The notes: generated from the letters alone by a model not told the origin. A DNA stretch of 64,000 nucleotides from Liolophura sinensis (GCF_032854445.1 NC_088301.1:10724281-10788280); one strand, 5' to 3'. Shown: positions 36,119 through 49,489, counted from the first letter of the stretch. Numbers and translations: made by a program.

Positions 36119-37704
36119 TGACACGAAGCAACAGTTTAGAAAAAACATGGTGCATCTAAACAATCACATGCTCCTTTAAGTGGCACAGTATCTAAATAAC
36201 AGGAGTATATTTGTTCATGTTTACAAACAATAGAAAGTACATAAAAGTAAGATGCACATCTGCCTTAGAGACATTTCCCATTTGTTCTGCTGTGTCATTC
36301 TTTTGTTGAAACATTAAGGCTTTTGTAGTGGAAGCGCTCATTAGGAAGTACCGTTCCCTCCACAGAGGTAGGCCAGAGGATGTAAAGTTCCATTTATTGA
36401 AAGCATATGGCACATATGTGTTGTGATGGTGTTGGCTAGGGCTAGTTAAGTGCACCATATTGATTTTATGCCCCCTTGCAAAGCAGACATCTTGCTTAGT
36501 CCTGTCTGCATGAGTTTGCTTGCATGAGTAGGTGGTGTATTGTTGTGAGCAAGATATCTCTAAAACTGATAAAGGAAATGTGTTTGAATTTGGTAAGCAC
36601 TTTCATACAACTGTTGCCATGATCTCATTAAAAAGAACAGCTGTGTTTTTGGGATGCAGAAATAAATCGCACTTTTGCGATTTGATAACATGGCGGCACT
36701 TCTGATTTCTCAATGTTTGCAATTTTGCTTTCTTTGAACCGTGATATCTCAGTTTATGCAACATCACAAAAATAAAAAGGCATAATGATCTTCATGCGAG
36801 ATTTGGTCTAGTGTTCTCTTAAGTTGTGAAGAACATTGTTTTATTAATTTTATTTATTTTATTTTGTTTATTTTTTTTCACTACCAGTTTTCCTTGGGTT
36901 TGAGTATTAGGCTGTGAGCATGTCTCAACTACCCAGTACATGTGCTTTTGTGTTATCTCCAAAGCCCGTTTGTTCAAAACTGTTTTAAGACTTAATGCAA
37001 AGATGTAACTTTAAGCCAAGCCTTCAGTTTTGTACTTGTTGCAAAAATCATTGCATAACGATATATTAGATATGATTTAAGTCTGCTTCTTTTATATTCT
37101 TATTCTGGACAACTGTAGCGGCTGCTGACTTCAGCTGGCTAAAATTTTAAATATAGAATATAACTTTATAACAGTATTAGCTAATAAACTTTCGAACAAT
37201 CAAACATCTGACAACAAAAAGGAGGGGGAATGTTTGTGTTTTTTGGTAACTCCCAGTATGGCATCCTGCCCTTCTCAGCGTCCCATTACCGGAAAAGGAA
37301 ACAGCCCGAATTCATTATAAGACTCGGATTATCTGCTTAGTCGCTAGGCTAATTATATTTGGCGAATATAATTTCTGTGTGGCGAAAGCAGATTGGCGTC
37401 CCTTTGCCACAGTGGTGAAAACAGTGGACGCCTTTCAACTTGAGTTGTTAGGGTTAAAGTTCATAAATTTACTAAAATTTAATGTTGGATCCAGAATCAA
37501 GAAGGAATATTTGACTTCAGTGTGAAAGAACTTGATTATGAAAACAACAAAGTTTTTAAAGAGCATTTAAAAGTGGAAATGTATGTCCTGAAGCAGGTGA
37601 CAAAAAATGGACCTGCAATAATTCAGTTAGCATTCAGATTATGCGGGCCAGAAATTACTTTCAATTTACTTTCAAAAAGAAAACGCCAACCAACCGACCC
37701 GATT

Positions 37705-37801
37705 TCAAAAAACAGGGTTCGTTGTCACATGACTGAAAAATTGTTGAGTACGACGTTAAACACCAAGCACTCACTCACTCACTCAAAAAACAGGGTTTGT
37801 T
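37705..37801 (+). mobile_element. Very short 3' end of the second SINE family with a 19-bp target duplication
   Basis: Between direct repeats TCAAAAAACAGGGTTCGTT (37705-37723) and TCAAAAAACAGGGTTTGTT (37783-37801) lies a 59-bp insert. It reads GTCACATGACTGAAAAATTG, TTGAGTACGACGTTAAACAC, CAAGCACTCACTCACTCAC. This is the 3' terminus of the 29625-type element with its CTCA tail. It represents a severely 5'-truncated retroposition event. Confidence 0.85.
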
Positions 37802-40334
37802 ACCCACAACAAACAACTTTTTAATGATAGCCAGGGGTACCTATGATACAATGTGATGATCCGATGCACATGTCATCCGAGATGGCAGAGTTCTTCACAT
37901 ATTGGTAAACACAAGCCATTTTAGACTGAATTTTGGGTTAGGTACCTGTTGTGGTGCGCACGTGGAGGTCAACCGTAGAAACCGAGGCCCTTAAAAAATG
38001 TATGAGAATAGAAATATCCAACAATGAGGTGCCTTTCACCAATGGTTCCACACCCTGCTGAGGCCAGATTAGGCCCTGGCATCTACATGCAGTTATGTCC
38101 CACATTACCAAATGGACAGCTATTTGCGGTTGTTTATATCCATGTCAGTTTTGACATGTTAATCATCTAGTTGTTTGATGTTTACATGTGAGAGAATTAT
38201 TTGGCACGCTAAGGCAGCTTCATGTAATTGTGGAAAAGTGGTGTGATATTAGTGAACTGCAATTCACTGGTTGTTTTTCTGATAATACGTTCTATCTAGG
38301 TCATAAGTGTCCAATAATACCCACATTTAGGCCCAGTTATCATTACAGTATATCTGTTAAACCTGTCCTTGAGTATGGCATTCAAGCAACAATCAAAAGA
38401 TAATTTAAAAAAAAAAACAAATTTCAAATTGTGCTAAATTTGTCATACTTTTAACATTGCAAGTTTATCTGGCATGATACAAAATTAGGCATTCGAATTA
38501 TGTTAGATACTTGAGTCAGACTGACTTTGTTGAAGTTCTCGTTCTGTGCCATTCAACCCTCTAAATGCAAACATGGTAGATTTTATTATTCAGGAGCTTT
38601 GTCCTGCGCGTTCAGATAGCTCATTTGCCTTGGGTTAACCATATAAGTGATGTTAATGGGTCACATGATCTGGCTAGTGAGGCAGGCTGATTGACTTACC
38701 TGTAAGCGGTGATATTGAGACCAGTGATCCTTTGATAGGATTAAGTGCTTTACCCGCCAGCTGCTGGGATGTGGAGAAGCCTGTGGCCTGTAGGGGGAAA
38801 GCAAGGAGTCAAGGTGCGCAGAGTAGGGGGATAATTGGCCGATGGACCAGACATAGGGAAGGCTAATAAGATCACTTACCAATTCTCAGAGGAATCCAGA
38901 CTTGACACACATGGATCTGGACTGTGAAATCAGCTTTCAATGACTGATGTTCGAGTTTAATTGGCTAAATTAGCTAGTCTGGGAACACTACTGTGCAGCA
39001 GTTGTTTGATGTTGACTCTCTGTTGAACCTATTAATGTGATTGATGTAACTGAGTGTATGATATACATTATATCTTTCAGGTATTTTTTCTTTTCAGGCT
39101 CTTCTGTTCTTTTTCATCGCTGCATTTTCTTGGAATTGGTTATTTCCTTATACCATGAATCTCTGAGAGATGAAAATCCAAAATCTAAACCCTCTGGTGT
39201 GATTATACACTTTCTCTTTTGTCTGGTTTTCAAACATCTTGTTACAAGTATACTAGGATTTTCCTATATTCTTTTTTAATAATTTTATCAATGCGTTTAC
39301 AATGAATTTATACACATACATCTACACAGCCAGGCATATATGTGTCATTGGTTCCACGTTTACCACATCGACATGAAGCTATATGTTTTGCTATGATCTA
39401 TTTGTTAAAGCAGATATTGTGCCGACTCATCAAGTTCTTGTATCCAGGGTCAGTTCTGAGTCAGGCTGTTACAGGCATAGTTTAATATGACTGGGTGGCA
39501 CACAGTGCATTCTAGACACGATATGTCACCAGTAACCACATTTTCCTACCCAGCCAGCAAAACCCTGGATTGCAATTCAACATTAAAGATCCGTTCCCTT
39601 GCAATTCCATCCGTCCAATATTCAGAGGACTCCTACTGAATTTGTGTCCATTGAAGATAGAAAAAAAATGTCTTCTTCCTCGCCTTCCAAGGCCATTTTG
39701 ATTTGCTGTAATCATCATAAAAACTCAGATCAAGAAAAGCCTTTTTTATACAAGTATTAACATTTAGATAAAGCTAAGGCTGACAAGCACATGTCTTGTA
39801 ATTTGGTCTTTTATGACTAGAGTGGAGTGAAAAGGGACTGGCAATTACCAGAGATGTCCCTGGGAGGACAGGGCAAGACAAACTTTCTGGGTTGGTTTTG
39901 CTGTGCCATTAGTTCTCATGTCCTGGCTTTAAATTGGCTTGCTTTGCTTTCATGTCCGATGAATCTGAGCTTTGGCTGATCTGGTACCTGTAAAGTTTAC
40001 AGTAGCATGTGTCATTTCAGCTACAGGTCTCTACCCTTTGGTAATACCTTGGTGTACACATAAGTGACATCTCCACACAACTTGATGAAGTGGGGCTCAA
40101 CCCAAACAACAACTGACAACATTTAGTTAGTACATTTGTCCTGTAATAGAATTTCCACCAGACTAACCTTGCAGTCAATATCTGGAGCTTTGTTTGATGT
40201 TGAACCCAGTTAAAAATGGTACTTTTTTCAAAGAATTTGATTGTATTGGTAGGCCGTGTCAAACTTCTGTTAATCACAGTTTATAACAGAGAGCCTGACT
40301 TCAACTGTTGCATGTATTACTGTAATTTATCACT

Positions 40335-40420
40335 AGATTGGTGCAAGACTTGGCTCAGTCTGTAAGGTGTACCAGATCATGTGATAGACATTCAAATTCA
40401 AATTTCATTCCTGTTGTGGC
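40335..40420 (+). mobile_element. Possible tRNA-like SINE head
   Basis: CTTGGCTCAGTCTGTAAGGT is A-box-like. It is followed about 45 bp later by CATTCAAATTCAAATTTC, a weak B-box. No body or tail of a known family follows, so support is weak. Confidence 0.3.
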
Positions 40421-41992
40421 ATAGTATAAAGGCATATGCATTGGGCCAGTCTCATGAAGTGCACTTAGCTAAATGAACAGTAACTACCGTGACAGCATAT
40501 GATGTAAAGAAATAAAGTGCACTTCAATAATATGTAAGGGCTACTTAAGTCAGCAATAAGGTACTGGTTCAGGTCTGGAGGGATGGAGCATATATTACAA
40601 CTTAAAGCCTCTTCTTTAGTTTCTAAGGTGCACAGTGTTTCAGTGAGGCAGCATGATAAATGATAGTGGCAAAGCTGTTTAGTCCAGCTGGGGTGATGAG
40701 ACGGAAATAGTGCTGAAATGAAATAAAACTTAGCAGTCAAATACTGTTTTCTGTAGTTTTTAAAAATTCACATTTTTTGTGGTCTTGTGAAGAAAATAGA
40801 CCTCGAATGTGAACTCAGCTGAACTAGAGTGAACAGAGAAAGTCATCAGATTGAGAAGGTTTGTAAAGATGAAGGCCTTGCCGCCCACACGATACTAAGC
40901 AAGGTTATATATAGCCTTGTAAGAGAGAACGGCATGGTGTAATTAAAGTGTTTATACTGAAGTCCACTGTTGTATTCTCTTCTCTCACATGCTCTCACAG
41001 AAGCACATAAGCAGATGTGTGCTTGTAGATTTTTGCGACTAAGTGTTCACAGGATAACAAGCTGGATCAGATTGCTGCCATTGTGTCAGAAGATCGGTGT
41101 TGTTTAGTCAGGTACTGTACACGCCGGGTGTGGAACCTCTCGGTCAGGGGTGTGCTGAGAACACAGGCTACTGTCAGAGGGCTGAGAGAGAACAAGCTTA
41201 TAGAACACATCAGACACTCAGTTTCATGTTTACTAATCTCTCATTAAACGGTGGAATGTAACCGTGAAGGAGAGTTAAACATAACATTTGATTTTCACCT
41301 TGGTCCAGCTTGTGATTAACATATTGGGATAATGGTGTATCTGAATCATATATTTGCTTGCACATGTTTGAACTAGAACAGGACTGAAGTGTTTATCTGA
41401 TAGTAATAATGTACTGTAAATCTTCAGCCTTTTCAGACACTGAATCACTTGTTTTCAGTGAAATTTCTGGATACAAGTATTATGATCATGATGCTGAAAA
41501 TTGTTCATGTCACCAAAGATGCAAACTTCATAAACGGTGTTAATTATTTCTCTACACCCCAAATTTAACTCAAAATGTTTCAAAATATTGCTTGCAGAGG
41601 TGGTTGAAATGGTTAAAGAACTGGAGTCTATACCTTTTGACTCACATCTTGTTTTATTGTGAATTGGAATGAAAAAAATCATCTTTCTACAATCTGAACA
41701 AGCGGTCAGAAGATGTTCTCCAGTAAAACACCATATGTGTAAGTTTAATGTTAATGAGACATCCAAAGCATTATCGGTGTCAGTGTATTGTCATGTATTC
41801 CCTATATACATTTTAAAAAATTGCTTAATATGGAGGGCAACATCTTTTTTTGTTAAGTTATTAATTAGATGATGGTATTCACATAATTCAAAGTTGAAAG
41901 ACTTGTGACTTTATTACTTGTATATTTGTCAGCCCTTGAGTTACTGATACAGACTTATTTGAGGAATGTGACCTTCTAAACATTTTTGTCCA

Positions 41993-42052
41993 TATTTGTT
42001 TATTTACTTCATTGGTGTTAAATGGCATACTCAAGAAATTTTGCTTGTACAC
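41993..42052 (-). mobile_element. Short 3' fragment of the common SINE, minus strand (copy 10)
   Basis: The plus strand reads TTTGTTTATTTACTTCATTG, GTGTTAAATGGCATACTCAA, GAAATTTTGCTTGTAC. This is a mutated reverse complement of the SINE 3' end. Confidence 0.7.
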
Positions 42053-44895
42053 CATTGGTGATTTTTATAGATTTAGGGAAATTGAAGTGCCCAAAGCAAA
42101 CCATGAACCTTTAGCTAATAATTCAACAATTTCCCCAAACTTCATATGTAACCATTTAATTGTTCTTACAGTCACTGTAGATCACTTCTGGCTGAAAATA
42201 AGACTCCTGGAACAGCGAATCACTAGGATTGCCTGTCTGAGGCTGAACCACCATCTGGTGTGTCCCAGCAGTTAAGGCATTTTAATGACTTGGCCAAGAC
42301 CTGCTGGTGAACTTGTTCGGGTCATTCACGACTCACATAGATTTAGATGTAAGGAAGCTCTCTTTATTATATTTTCACAAGATGATTATTCACAAGCTCT
42401 GTGAGAAGTTGAATTTGTGATGAGGCTTTTGATCCGTCCCATTCTATCCAGATGTGTATTTTCCTACAGCCTTATATTAAGGGATGGACCACTCTCTGAG
42501 CATCCACATACTAATGACCTGTGGCGCCCCTTAGTTTCCGTTTTCTCCATGCATATAATAGGCGCCAATACGCTGTGTCTTTGCATCTAAGCCTACATCA
42601 ATAACTTTGTGACAGATAATAACTCAAATCTGCCTCTATCCTGTCCCCAGAGTGTTATTCAGCTTTACCTTCCAAGTCAATAATACAGATATCATGACCT
42701 GATATAAGTGGAGAGTTCTGTCTCTAGCATGACAAATTTCCACAGCCAGAAATCCTCAGGGTAATATGTTGTCAAGAGCTCAAGGATTTCTCAGAAAACA
42801 TGCCGGTCATTTGACTAGTCTGGTGGAAAATATTTGTGATGGAAAATATTTGTGATGTTCCAGCGAAATGAATTGTTAACCCCATTTTTTAAAAGCAAAT
42901 AAATGCCATTAAATATTACTTTTTTCACAATAACATTTAGATGTTAAAAAGTTCAAGGAAATGAAACTTTACACCAATATTAACTGGATAATGATATTAG
43001 ATTGGACCAACACCAAAACTGTCATCTAATTGCTAGCGAGACCGAGATGATGTCAATAAGAAAGAAGTGTTGTTTCCAAGCACATGTACGTGTGTTAGTC
43101 ATTTTTTGTTTTCTTCCAAGGCATCGTTTGACACCTTTAGGAATTGCTGCATTAAAATTTATATGAACAAACTATTCAGACTGATTTGCGTGTCAGTTTT
43201 TGATCTGACATTGGACTAATAGTGGCGTAATGTGTCTTGGGTGAGTCAAGGATAGGGATGTTGGACATCAAAGGGTGATCTCAGACAGACAGAAGCCTTG
43301 AGCTCAGGCTTTATAGCTATGGTTTTCATGTACATCAAGTGTAGCAGTTCCTAGCAGCCACACATAGATCAGCTCAGTACTGCAACAGCGAAATCAAGTG
43401 AGAATTCACAGGAAAGCTCCAGGAATGTAATTGAAATTTAGATCTTCCACTAATGTTAGCCTTTAATTGAATTAAGACTTGTTTTTGTGTGTGACCTTGA
43501 AGAAGAGAGAAAAACAGAAGAAAATCGCTGGAAAAACAAGCAATTTGCTACTGTTTTTCCAGGAATTCTCTATTGGTCGTATAAATTTTTTATTCGTCAA
43601 GAGTTGCCTGTGTTGAAGTTTTCTTTCTTCAGGGAGATAAAGGCGAAGTCTTTGAATTAGAACGGAGAGGTGATAAATTGCCAGCTGCCTGGTGTAATGT
43701 CATGTGTGAATTGTGGTGGATGCAGTCCAGGATTGTAACCATGGAATCTTTATCCCAGCTGACTATCGCTGGTTTCTCACAAATAATGCTGTTGACGCTT
43801 TCCCTGTGCCTGTCAAATGGCCAATTCTTGTCAGCTTGATGCTGTTTTCACAGCTTTCATTCAGGCTACATCCTTACTATAGGGCTAGCCACTTCTGGCA
43901 AAGATCGGATTGTACACCATTAGGATGGAACTGCCTTTATATTGGGTTTTACTTCACAACGGAATGTTTAATGAAATTTTATGTCTTCAAAGAAAGAGAG
44001 TTTTTTCTGCACTATTTTTTTATGTTTGTACACAGACTATTTAATGTTCTTTGAGATCAAAATAAAAATGACGTCACATTGAGCTCAGTTCCTCAAAAAA
44101 AAATGACTTTGTATCATGCAAAATATTCATAATTTCAGACACATAAGTGACAATAAATTCAAACACAGAAATGTTCGCTGTATTTTTTCCACGTTCAGGC
44201 TGGTTGACAATGTCTAAATGGAATTCAAATATTCTTATTGGGTGACCTACATTTTTGTCAAGGTCAGCCCTTGAAAAAGCTTGGTATAGGGCCCTTCCTT
44301 TTAATTGTATGCTTTCAGTTTTTATTTAGCCATAGTTAAGCTACCTTGTTTACTTATAGGGACTGTATAGTTTATGAATTAGGAAAACATCACAGAACAT
44401 AAAACAACTGGGAATTAAGAAAAACAAATTATCAGTTTCATCATTTCTCATGGCAATGGAAATTTTGATCATTCGTTTTGTAAAAAGGAATCTCCTTTCA
44501 TCCATTTCATCCTAACTGAAATTGAGGTGGAATCATAGCTGTATTTTTATCCTATGCTTTAGCAAAAAGTCAGAGATATTAGTTTGGGTCCATCTGCCCC
44601 ACTGGCTGATTCACTTTGTGGAAACTGAGATGTGTTTCGGATTATTTCCTTGTTTCTGATTTTGTCATTGTTTTCAGTGCAGTAGCTTTGCACTTTGAAA
44701 ATGTTCCTGCGTTCAGAGCAAAGGTTCATACTTTTTAACAACAATCAAACAAATGTCAAAAAAACTGATGATTTTGGATGCAAAAAGCCATTGTGCAGGA
44801 GGCAATCCTGTCTAGCACATTAGTATATCGTCTCAAGAGTAGTCTCCCCTGATCGGCTGATCATACGCAGCATCATGGCCGTTATTGAAGTAAAA

Positions 44896-44980
44896 GAAAG
44901 TTATAAAATGAAGGAAGATTCATGATACAGACAACCGAAAAGTTATAAAATGAAGGAAGATTCATGATACAGACAACCTA
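44896..44980 (+). repeat. Two-copy 42-bp tandem duplication
   Basis: AGTTATAAAATGAAGGAAGA followed by TTCATGATACAGACAACC occurs twice, with starts at 44899 and 44941. The copies are essentially identical, so the duplication is recent. It lies just left of MITE copy B. Confidence 0.93.
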
Positions 44981-45014
44981 TAGGATATGCATAAATATAC
45001 TTTCATTTGTTTGT

Positions 45015-45465
45015 TTTGTTTTTTTTTTTCCATATTTTTTTTTGAAGGGTGTTAAAAAGGCATTGAAATATTTGAATAGTATGGTGGTCTTTATGAGCCA
45101 TACTGATGATATGTAGGAACTCTGACATCACATCACCATTTTTTCCTGATGTTCACCACTAGGAAGGAATTTTTGGGAACATTATTTCAGTAACCTTTAA
45201 CTCATGGGTAAAATGAGTTATTCCAACATTCATTGTCGTGATTAGAGTTGGATAAACTTTGATGTCAGAGTTCCTAACCTCTGATAGTATGGTCCATAAA
45301 GCCCACCTTAGAATTCAAATGTGAGAACGCCTTTAACTCAAAAATTCAAGCGCCTTTAATTTCACAAAAATGTAAAAAAATAAATGAAAGTATATTTATG
45401 CATAGCTTAAGTGGCCTGTTTAGTGATGCCTCCTTCAATTTTTAGAGATCTCTTCCTTTAAAGTT
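45015..45465. mobile_element. Long-inverted-repeat MITE, copy B
   Basis: This copy is similar over its length to 22806-23245. Shared phrases include TAGTATGGTGGTCTTTATGA, GGAAGGAATTTTTGGGAA, TTTCAGTAACCTTTAACTCA, TGATAGTATGGTCCATAAAG and CCCACCTTAGAATTCAAATG. It has the same internal mirror: the segment near 45075-45105 against the reverse complement of 45285-45325. The two copies are in the same orientation. Divergence suggests independent old insertions. Confidence 0.75.
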
Positions 45466-46191
45466 CATTTTTGTTCACTGTGATAATAGGAGCTTCTTCA
45501 TTTGAAATGTTGAAAGTTTTAGGTTACAAAATCATACAGACCAGTTAAAGAATATCTATAAAAAAAATAGTCTGTCATCATGGGAAAATTTAATTGACCA
45601 CCCTGAATTGTGAACTTTCTCTGCTACTATGACAGAAATTATTACTATTTTTTTTTTACTAATAATTTTTTTTGGCAATTTTTTTTTTACAACTCTAAAC
45701 AACAGAAATGAAGTTTATGCCAGAGGATGAATAAACAAATTGTGATGTATCCAGTTTTTATTATTGCTAGGGGTAATTTCCTCATAACAAGTGAACACTT
45801 TATCTCATAATAAGCTATTTATCCTACAATATAAATGAGGGCATCATGATGTAGGCTTTATGTACATCCCTTTAGGAAGGAAGTGACTGTAAACGTTAAT
45901 CCGTGTGTTTTCTTTGTGCATTTCTTTGTGATGTTTACGTGACACAGTATCACTAACTCTAGCGTTACCTTGCTATTTCTAAGTTTAATTTCACGTGTAC
46001 ATGTGACTTGTTCTTGTCATTTGTAGGATTATGTGTAACGCTGTTAGGAAATATTAGGCTCGAGGAAAACAAAAATATCTCACTATTGCGCAAAAGGAAG
46101 TGTAATACTACGATTAACTCTTAATGAAAGAGTTGAAATGATATAATATCTGCATGTGGCCCACTTTGCCCTGAGTTATATGCCTATGTAC

Positions 46192-46212
46192 ATGTGTGTG
46201 TGTGTGTGTGTT
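46192..46212. repeat. (TG)n microsatellite
   Basis: About nine GT units follow ACAT. It lies upstream of the fourth MAST-like exon, in intron. Confidence 0.9.
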
Positions 46213-46753
46213 CCTCCTAACATTCACCTGCATTGTATCTGCGCTTTATTTGAATATAAATGTGTACCATTCAATATTTGGAAAGTGTTAGATCTATAAT
46301 TTTGTCTTAATTTAGAATGTGTGGCCAGTCGTCATCCTGATAGACACTTGCATCTATAGAAATTTGTTTACAAGGATTGAATCACGTGTTAATGACCAGT
46401 GAAGAGCAATTTTCTAGCAGGTGGGAGTATTTAATTACATTGAACTGGTCTCCCATCTGTTGATGACTGCATCCTTAAAAATACAGTTGATTTGTCCCAC
46501 TCATTCTTGACACTGCAGTGCTCATATTTTTGTCTGTTGTTAAAAACCTGTTTGTGTTTGTATTGCACATTTGATTACCTGTTGATCATGATGAAGTGGA
46601 CATGATTTATGTCACCTGTTTGTTGCATGTGGGGATTTTGTTTTTCTTTTAAAAGTATCTGCATTACATTCAGGATTTATTTCTGAATGTATGTGTTGAG
46701 TTAATTTGACTTACCTGTATGACTTACCTGTATGACTTATGTGTGTGTTTCAG

Positions 46754-46842
46754 CGGTGGGTGCCTTGGTGGAGCCCACAAACCTAATGAGGATGAGAGGG
46801 ACCCTCCTGGGTCAATCCGCCCCGTCCCTTACCGCCAGTCTG
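46754..46842 (+). CDS. MAST: MAST-like gene, fourth coding exon: conserved LMRMR / LGQSAPSLTASL motif
   Basis: The acceptor TGTGTGTTTCAG and the donor CTG|GTGAGT are both strong. The exon is 89 nt: two bases complete a Thr codon begun in the 30299 exon and 29 codons follow, ending in phase 0. It encodes VGALVEPTNLMRMRGTLLGQ followed by SAPSLTASL. In vertebrate MAST2/MAST4, SNLVRMR then LGQSAPSLTASL (or TAGL) sits directly before a KELSLPRRGS segment and the DUF1908 domain; this is established family knowledge recalled without a search. It is the best family marker in the window. Another frame is also open here (ending IRPVPYRQSG), but its phase does not fit the preceding exon. MAST proteins are AGC-type kinases with a PDZ domain acting at the cytoskeleton and synapse. 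Confidence 0.93.
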
Positions 46843-47785
46843 GTGAGTATAGTACCTGTTCTACTTGACAAAGTTAGGACTCCTTCAGTAAATCCATAAT
46901 CACAGATAATACTGAAGCATAATCTGCACAAAATATGGATTTGTGGGTTAGTTTTTCGACCCATTTGTCTTATTATACTATATACCATATTTTGTTTTGG
47001 TGAAGTCTTACACAATAGGAGAGGAAGCTGAAGGTGCACATTCATGTGTAACTACCCAAAATTACAAGAGGCCTTGCTGTCATATGCAAAACATTTTTTA
47101 TTCAAAAGTGATAAAACATTTATGAAGAAACTAAGGGAAAATGCTGAGAAGAAATTCACAAGGAGACATGGTGTAGCAAATCTTGTTTCATAAAACAGTA
47201 TATGTGTAGAACCAATAAATGATAATTTTGAAACTGTCAGTATTGGCCATGACTTGCGTGATAATCTATAAGCATACATGTATGCAGGGAGCACTTTTGT
47301 GTAGACTAATGCATCTTGTAAATGTATTGGCTTTGACTCTAATTCAGCCCAAAAGCAGCTATATGTACTGGAATATGTCATTGTGGAGAGGGGAAAGGAT
47401 GTTCAGGATGTAAGTTTTATACACGCAGACTGGCTGAAAGATCTGCACAGGCAGCTAACTAGCTACATGTGTTAGTCTGCGGTGTGCCTGTGGTGTGATT
47501 CTGGAATGGTTTTGGAACACAAAAGGAATGGTCCTGGTGGCTAGTCATCATACCCATACACACATGTGAATGGTAGAGGAATGCGAGAGGCCTGCTTGAG
47601 GTGTGTCAGTAGTGAGCTGTTGTCATGCTGCAGAGAATGTTCAGATCTTGGCTTAATCTGAAGATGTTCTGCTTGTACATGCGCACATGTTGATGTGCAG
47701 TATCTCGTATATTAAACTCTGGCTACAGAATATGGCACACTAACATAGATGACTTTTTATTTATTTATTTTTTTGTTTTGTTTTC

Positions 47786-48045
47786 CGGGGGCCACTGTGG
47801 TTCAATTGATTAGCGCAGCGTAATGACCCAGGAGCCTCACCAATGCGGTTGCTGTGAGTTCAAGCTCAGCTCATGCTGGCTTCCTCTCCGGCAGTAAGTG
47901 GGGAAGGTCTTTCAGCAACCTGTGGATGGTCGTGGGTTTCCCCCGGGCTCTGCTCGGTTTCCTCCAACCATAATACTGGCCGCCGTCGTATAAGTGAAAT
48001 ATTCTTGAGTAGGGCGTAAAACACCAATCAAGTAGATAAATAAAT
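47786..48045 (+). mobile_element. Full-length tRNA-derived SINE, plus strand (copy 11)
   Basis: It starts GGGGGCCACTGTGGTTCAAT and TGATTAGCGCAGCG, then carries GTGAGTTCAAGCTCAGC (B-box), GGTCTTTCAGCAACCTGTGG, ATAATACTGGCCGCCGTCGT, GTGAAATATTCTTGAGTAGG and an AATAAAT tail. T-rich TTTTTGTTTT sequence on both sides may be the target duplication. A few bases of the head between A and B boxes are deleted relative to copy 9. Confidence 0.92.
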
Positions 48046-48910
48046 ATTTTTGTTTTTCTGGAAAATTGTAGATAATAACATTCATTTTATTGTGCCTGGT
48101 GTAAATGTCTGAATGATGATGTTTGTTTGTGAGACTGTTGTAAGCATCTGTCTGCTGCTGCATCTTGGATGTTAAGAGGAGATTGAGAGGAATAGAAGGA
48201 GGGGGAGGAATAGCAGTTTCAAGAATAAAGGCCCCCCAGGGCCAATTTCACAATAATTTCCACTTAAATTAAGCTAATAATTTGATCGAGTCATTTCCCT
48301 TTGTAGCTTAGTGACTGGGTAAAAATGATGAACATACTTTCATGTTATACATGTATTCTGATAAATACCACTCAAAATATAAATGACTAGAAGCTATTAA
48401 AGAAATTGACATTATTAAGTTGTGCTTAAATTGAAAATACCATTTTGGAATGCATTCCAGGATAAGAATGTGTTGTTCAAGCCTTTATACATGTGCATGT
48501 ATAAAGGTGCACAACATTACAACTCTACTAAACTTGGAATCTCACTGGACATAATTGGAACTACGTGTACTTCTACATTATGTTCACGCTACGTAGTGTT
48601 CACTGTCTCTGAGATATCAGAAAAACTGCATTATTTGTTGATGACATGGTTGTTATCTTGGAACGAAACTACAAAACTTTGGCAATACATTTTTTGTCAC
48701 TGTCAATTTAGTTTTGACATAGACAATGTCATTTCCAAAAGAATCAAAGGTCTGAAGGAATGCATAATACACAGCTTTTTCAAAACAAGTTTTTGACACT
48801 TAATCAGCATTGATAATGGCTAGTACACAGTAAGTATTTGTCTGACCCTATACATTTACATGTACATGTAGTGTTATGTCAGCCTTATATACCATTCCTT
48901 GCTGGCAAAG

Positions 48911-49488
48911 TTAAAGGAGAAGAAAACTTAAAACAATGACACTATATGCTGAAAAGAGCATTTTTTTCTATCTGGTGGTGCTTGCTGCATAATTTTGCAG
49001 TTTTTCCTCGCCATACACGTAAAGTCTGAAAACGGCAAAGCTGGCGTAAATCGCTGAGTTCATCGCGTCCTCCATCTTTAACACCCTGTAATTTATGCTA
49101 GGTGTGTGTTGCCTCTCAATCTCAGAGTCGTTAAAACTGCCAACGTGTTCGTGTAAACTCGGAACCCACGTCCAACATTCTGGTCACCAGATCGTGAAGC
49201 AGAAAACGAAATGTACTGTTCACTACCTTTTGGGAAAAAGAGTTCTACCGGAAATGTATGAACTGCACTTCGGTGGTTTCCAACGGCAATTCTTTTCCCA
49301 ACACAAAAAACTTCAGGACTAGTTCTTAAGCAAAACGGAGTCACCCACAGATGATTTTGGTGCTGACTTTATTTATAATTTATTAACTTGAAGTACACAT
49401 TAGACTGTTTTTATGGCATGCACCTGCAAGGAAATGCATACTCTTTTCAATGGTACTTGTTTGATGTTTAAATTTTCTTCTCCTTTAA
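48911..49488. mobile_element. MITE with near-perfect 20-bp terminal inverted repeats and TTAA ends
   Basis: The left end is TTAAAGGAGAAGAAAACTTA. The reverse complement of the right end is TTAAAGGAGAAGAAAATTTA, a 19 of 20 match. Weaker inverted similarity continues inward (GAAAAGAGCATTTTT against GAAAAGAGTATGCATTT). TTAA at both ends would be the target duplication. The 578-bp element has a GC-richer core (CATCGCGTCCTCCATCTTTA) and no transposase. Short open frames inside it are not genes. A related, more decayed element lies at 62059. Confidence 0.85.
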
Positions 49489-49489
49489 G

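Larger units (their letters stand above)
30498..46753 (+). other. 16.3-kb intron of the MAST-like gene
   Basis: The intron runs from GTAAGT at 30498 to TGTGTTTCAG at 46751-46753. It holds the SINEs, microsatellites and MITE listed separately. In 30560-31800, 31860-34870, 37810-41990, 42055-44890 and 45470-46190 I see no further gene, RNA or repeat that I can name, apart from the short duplications noted. Open frames there lack flanking splice signals in a compatible phase or protein-like composition. Confidence 0.7.

Noticed and set aside
46754-46842. Second open frame of the fourth exon ending IRPVPYRQSG
   Set aside because: The phase does not fit the 30299 exon, whereas the other frame both fits and carries the MAST LGQSAPSLTASL motif.
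49093-49344. Overlapping short frames on both strands near 49.1-49.3 kb
   Set aside because: They lie inside the core of the 48911-49488 MITE and show no transposase features.
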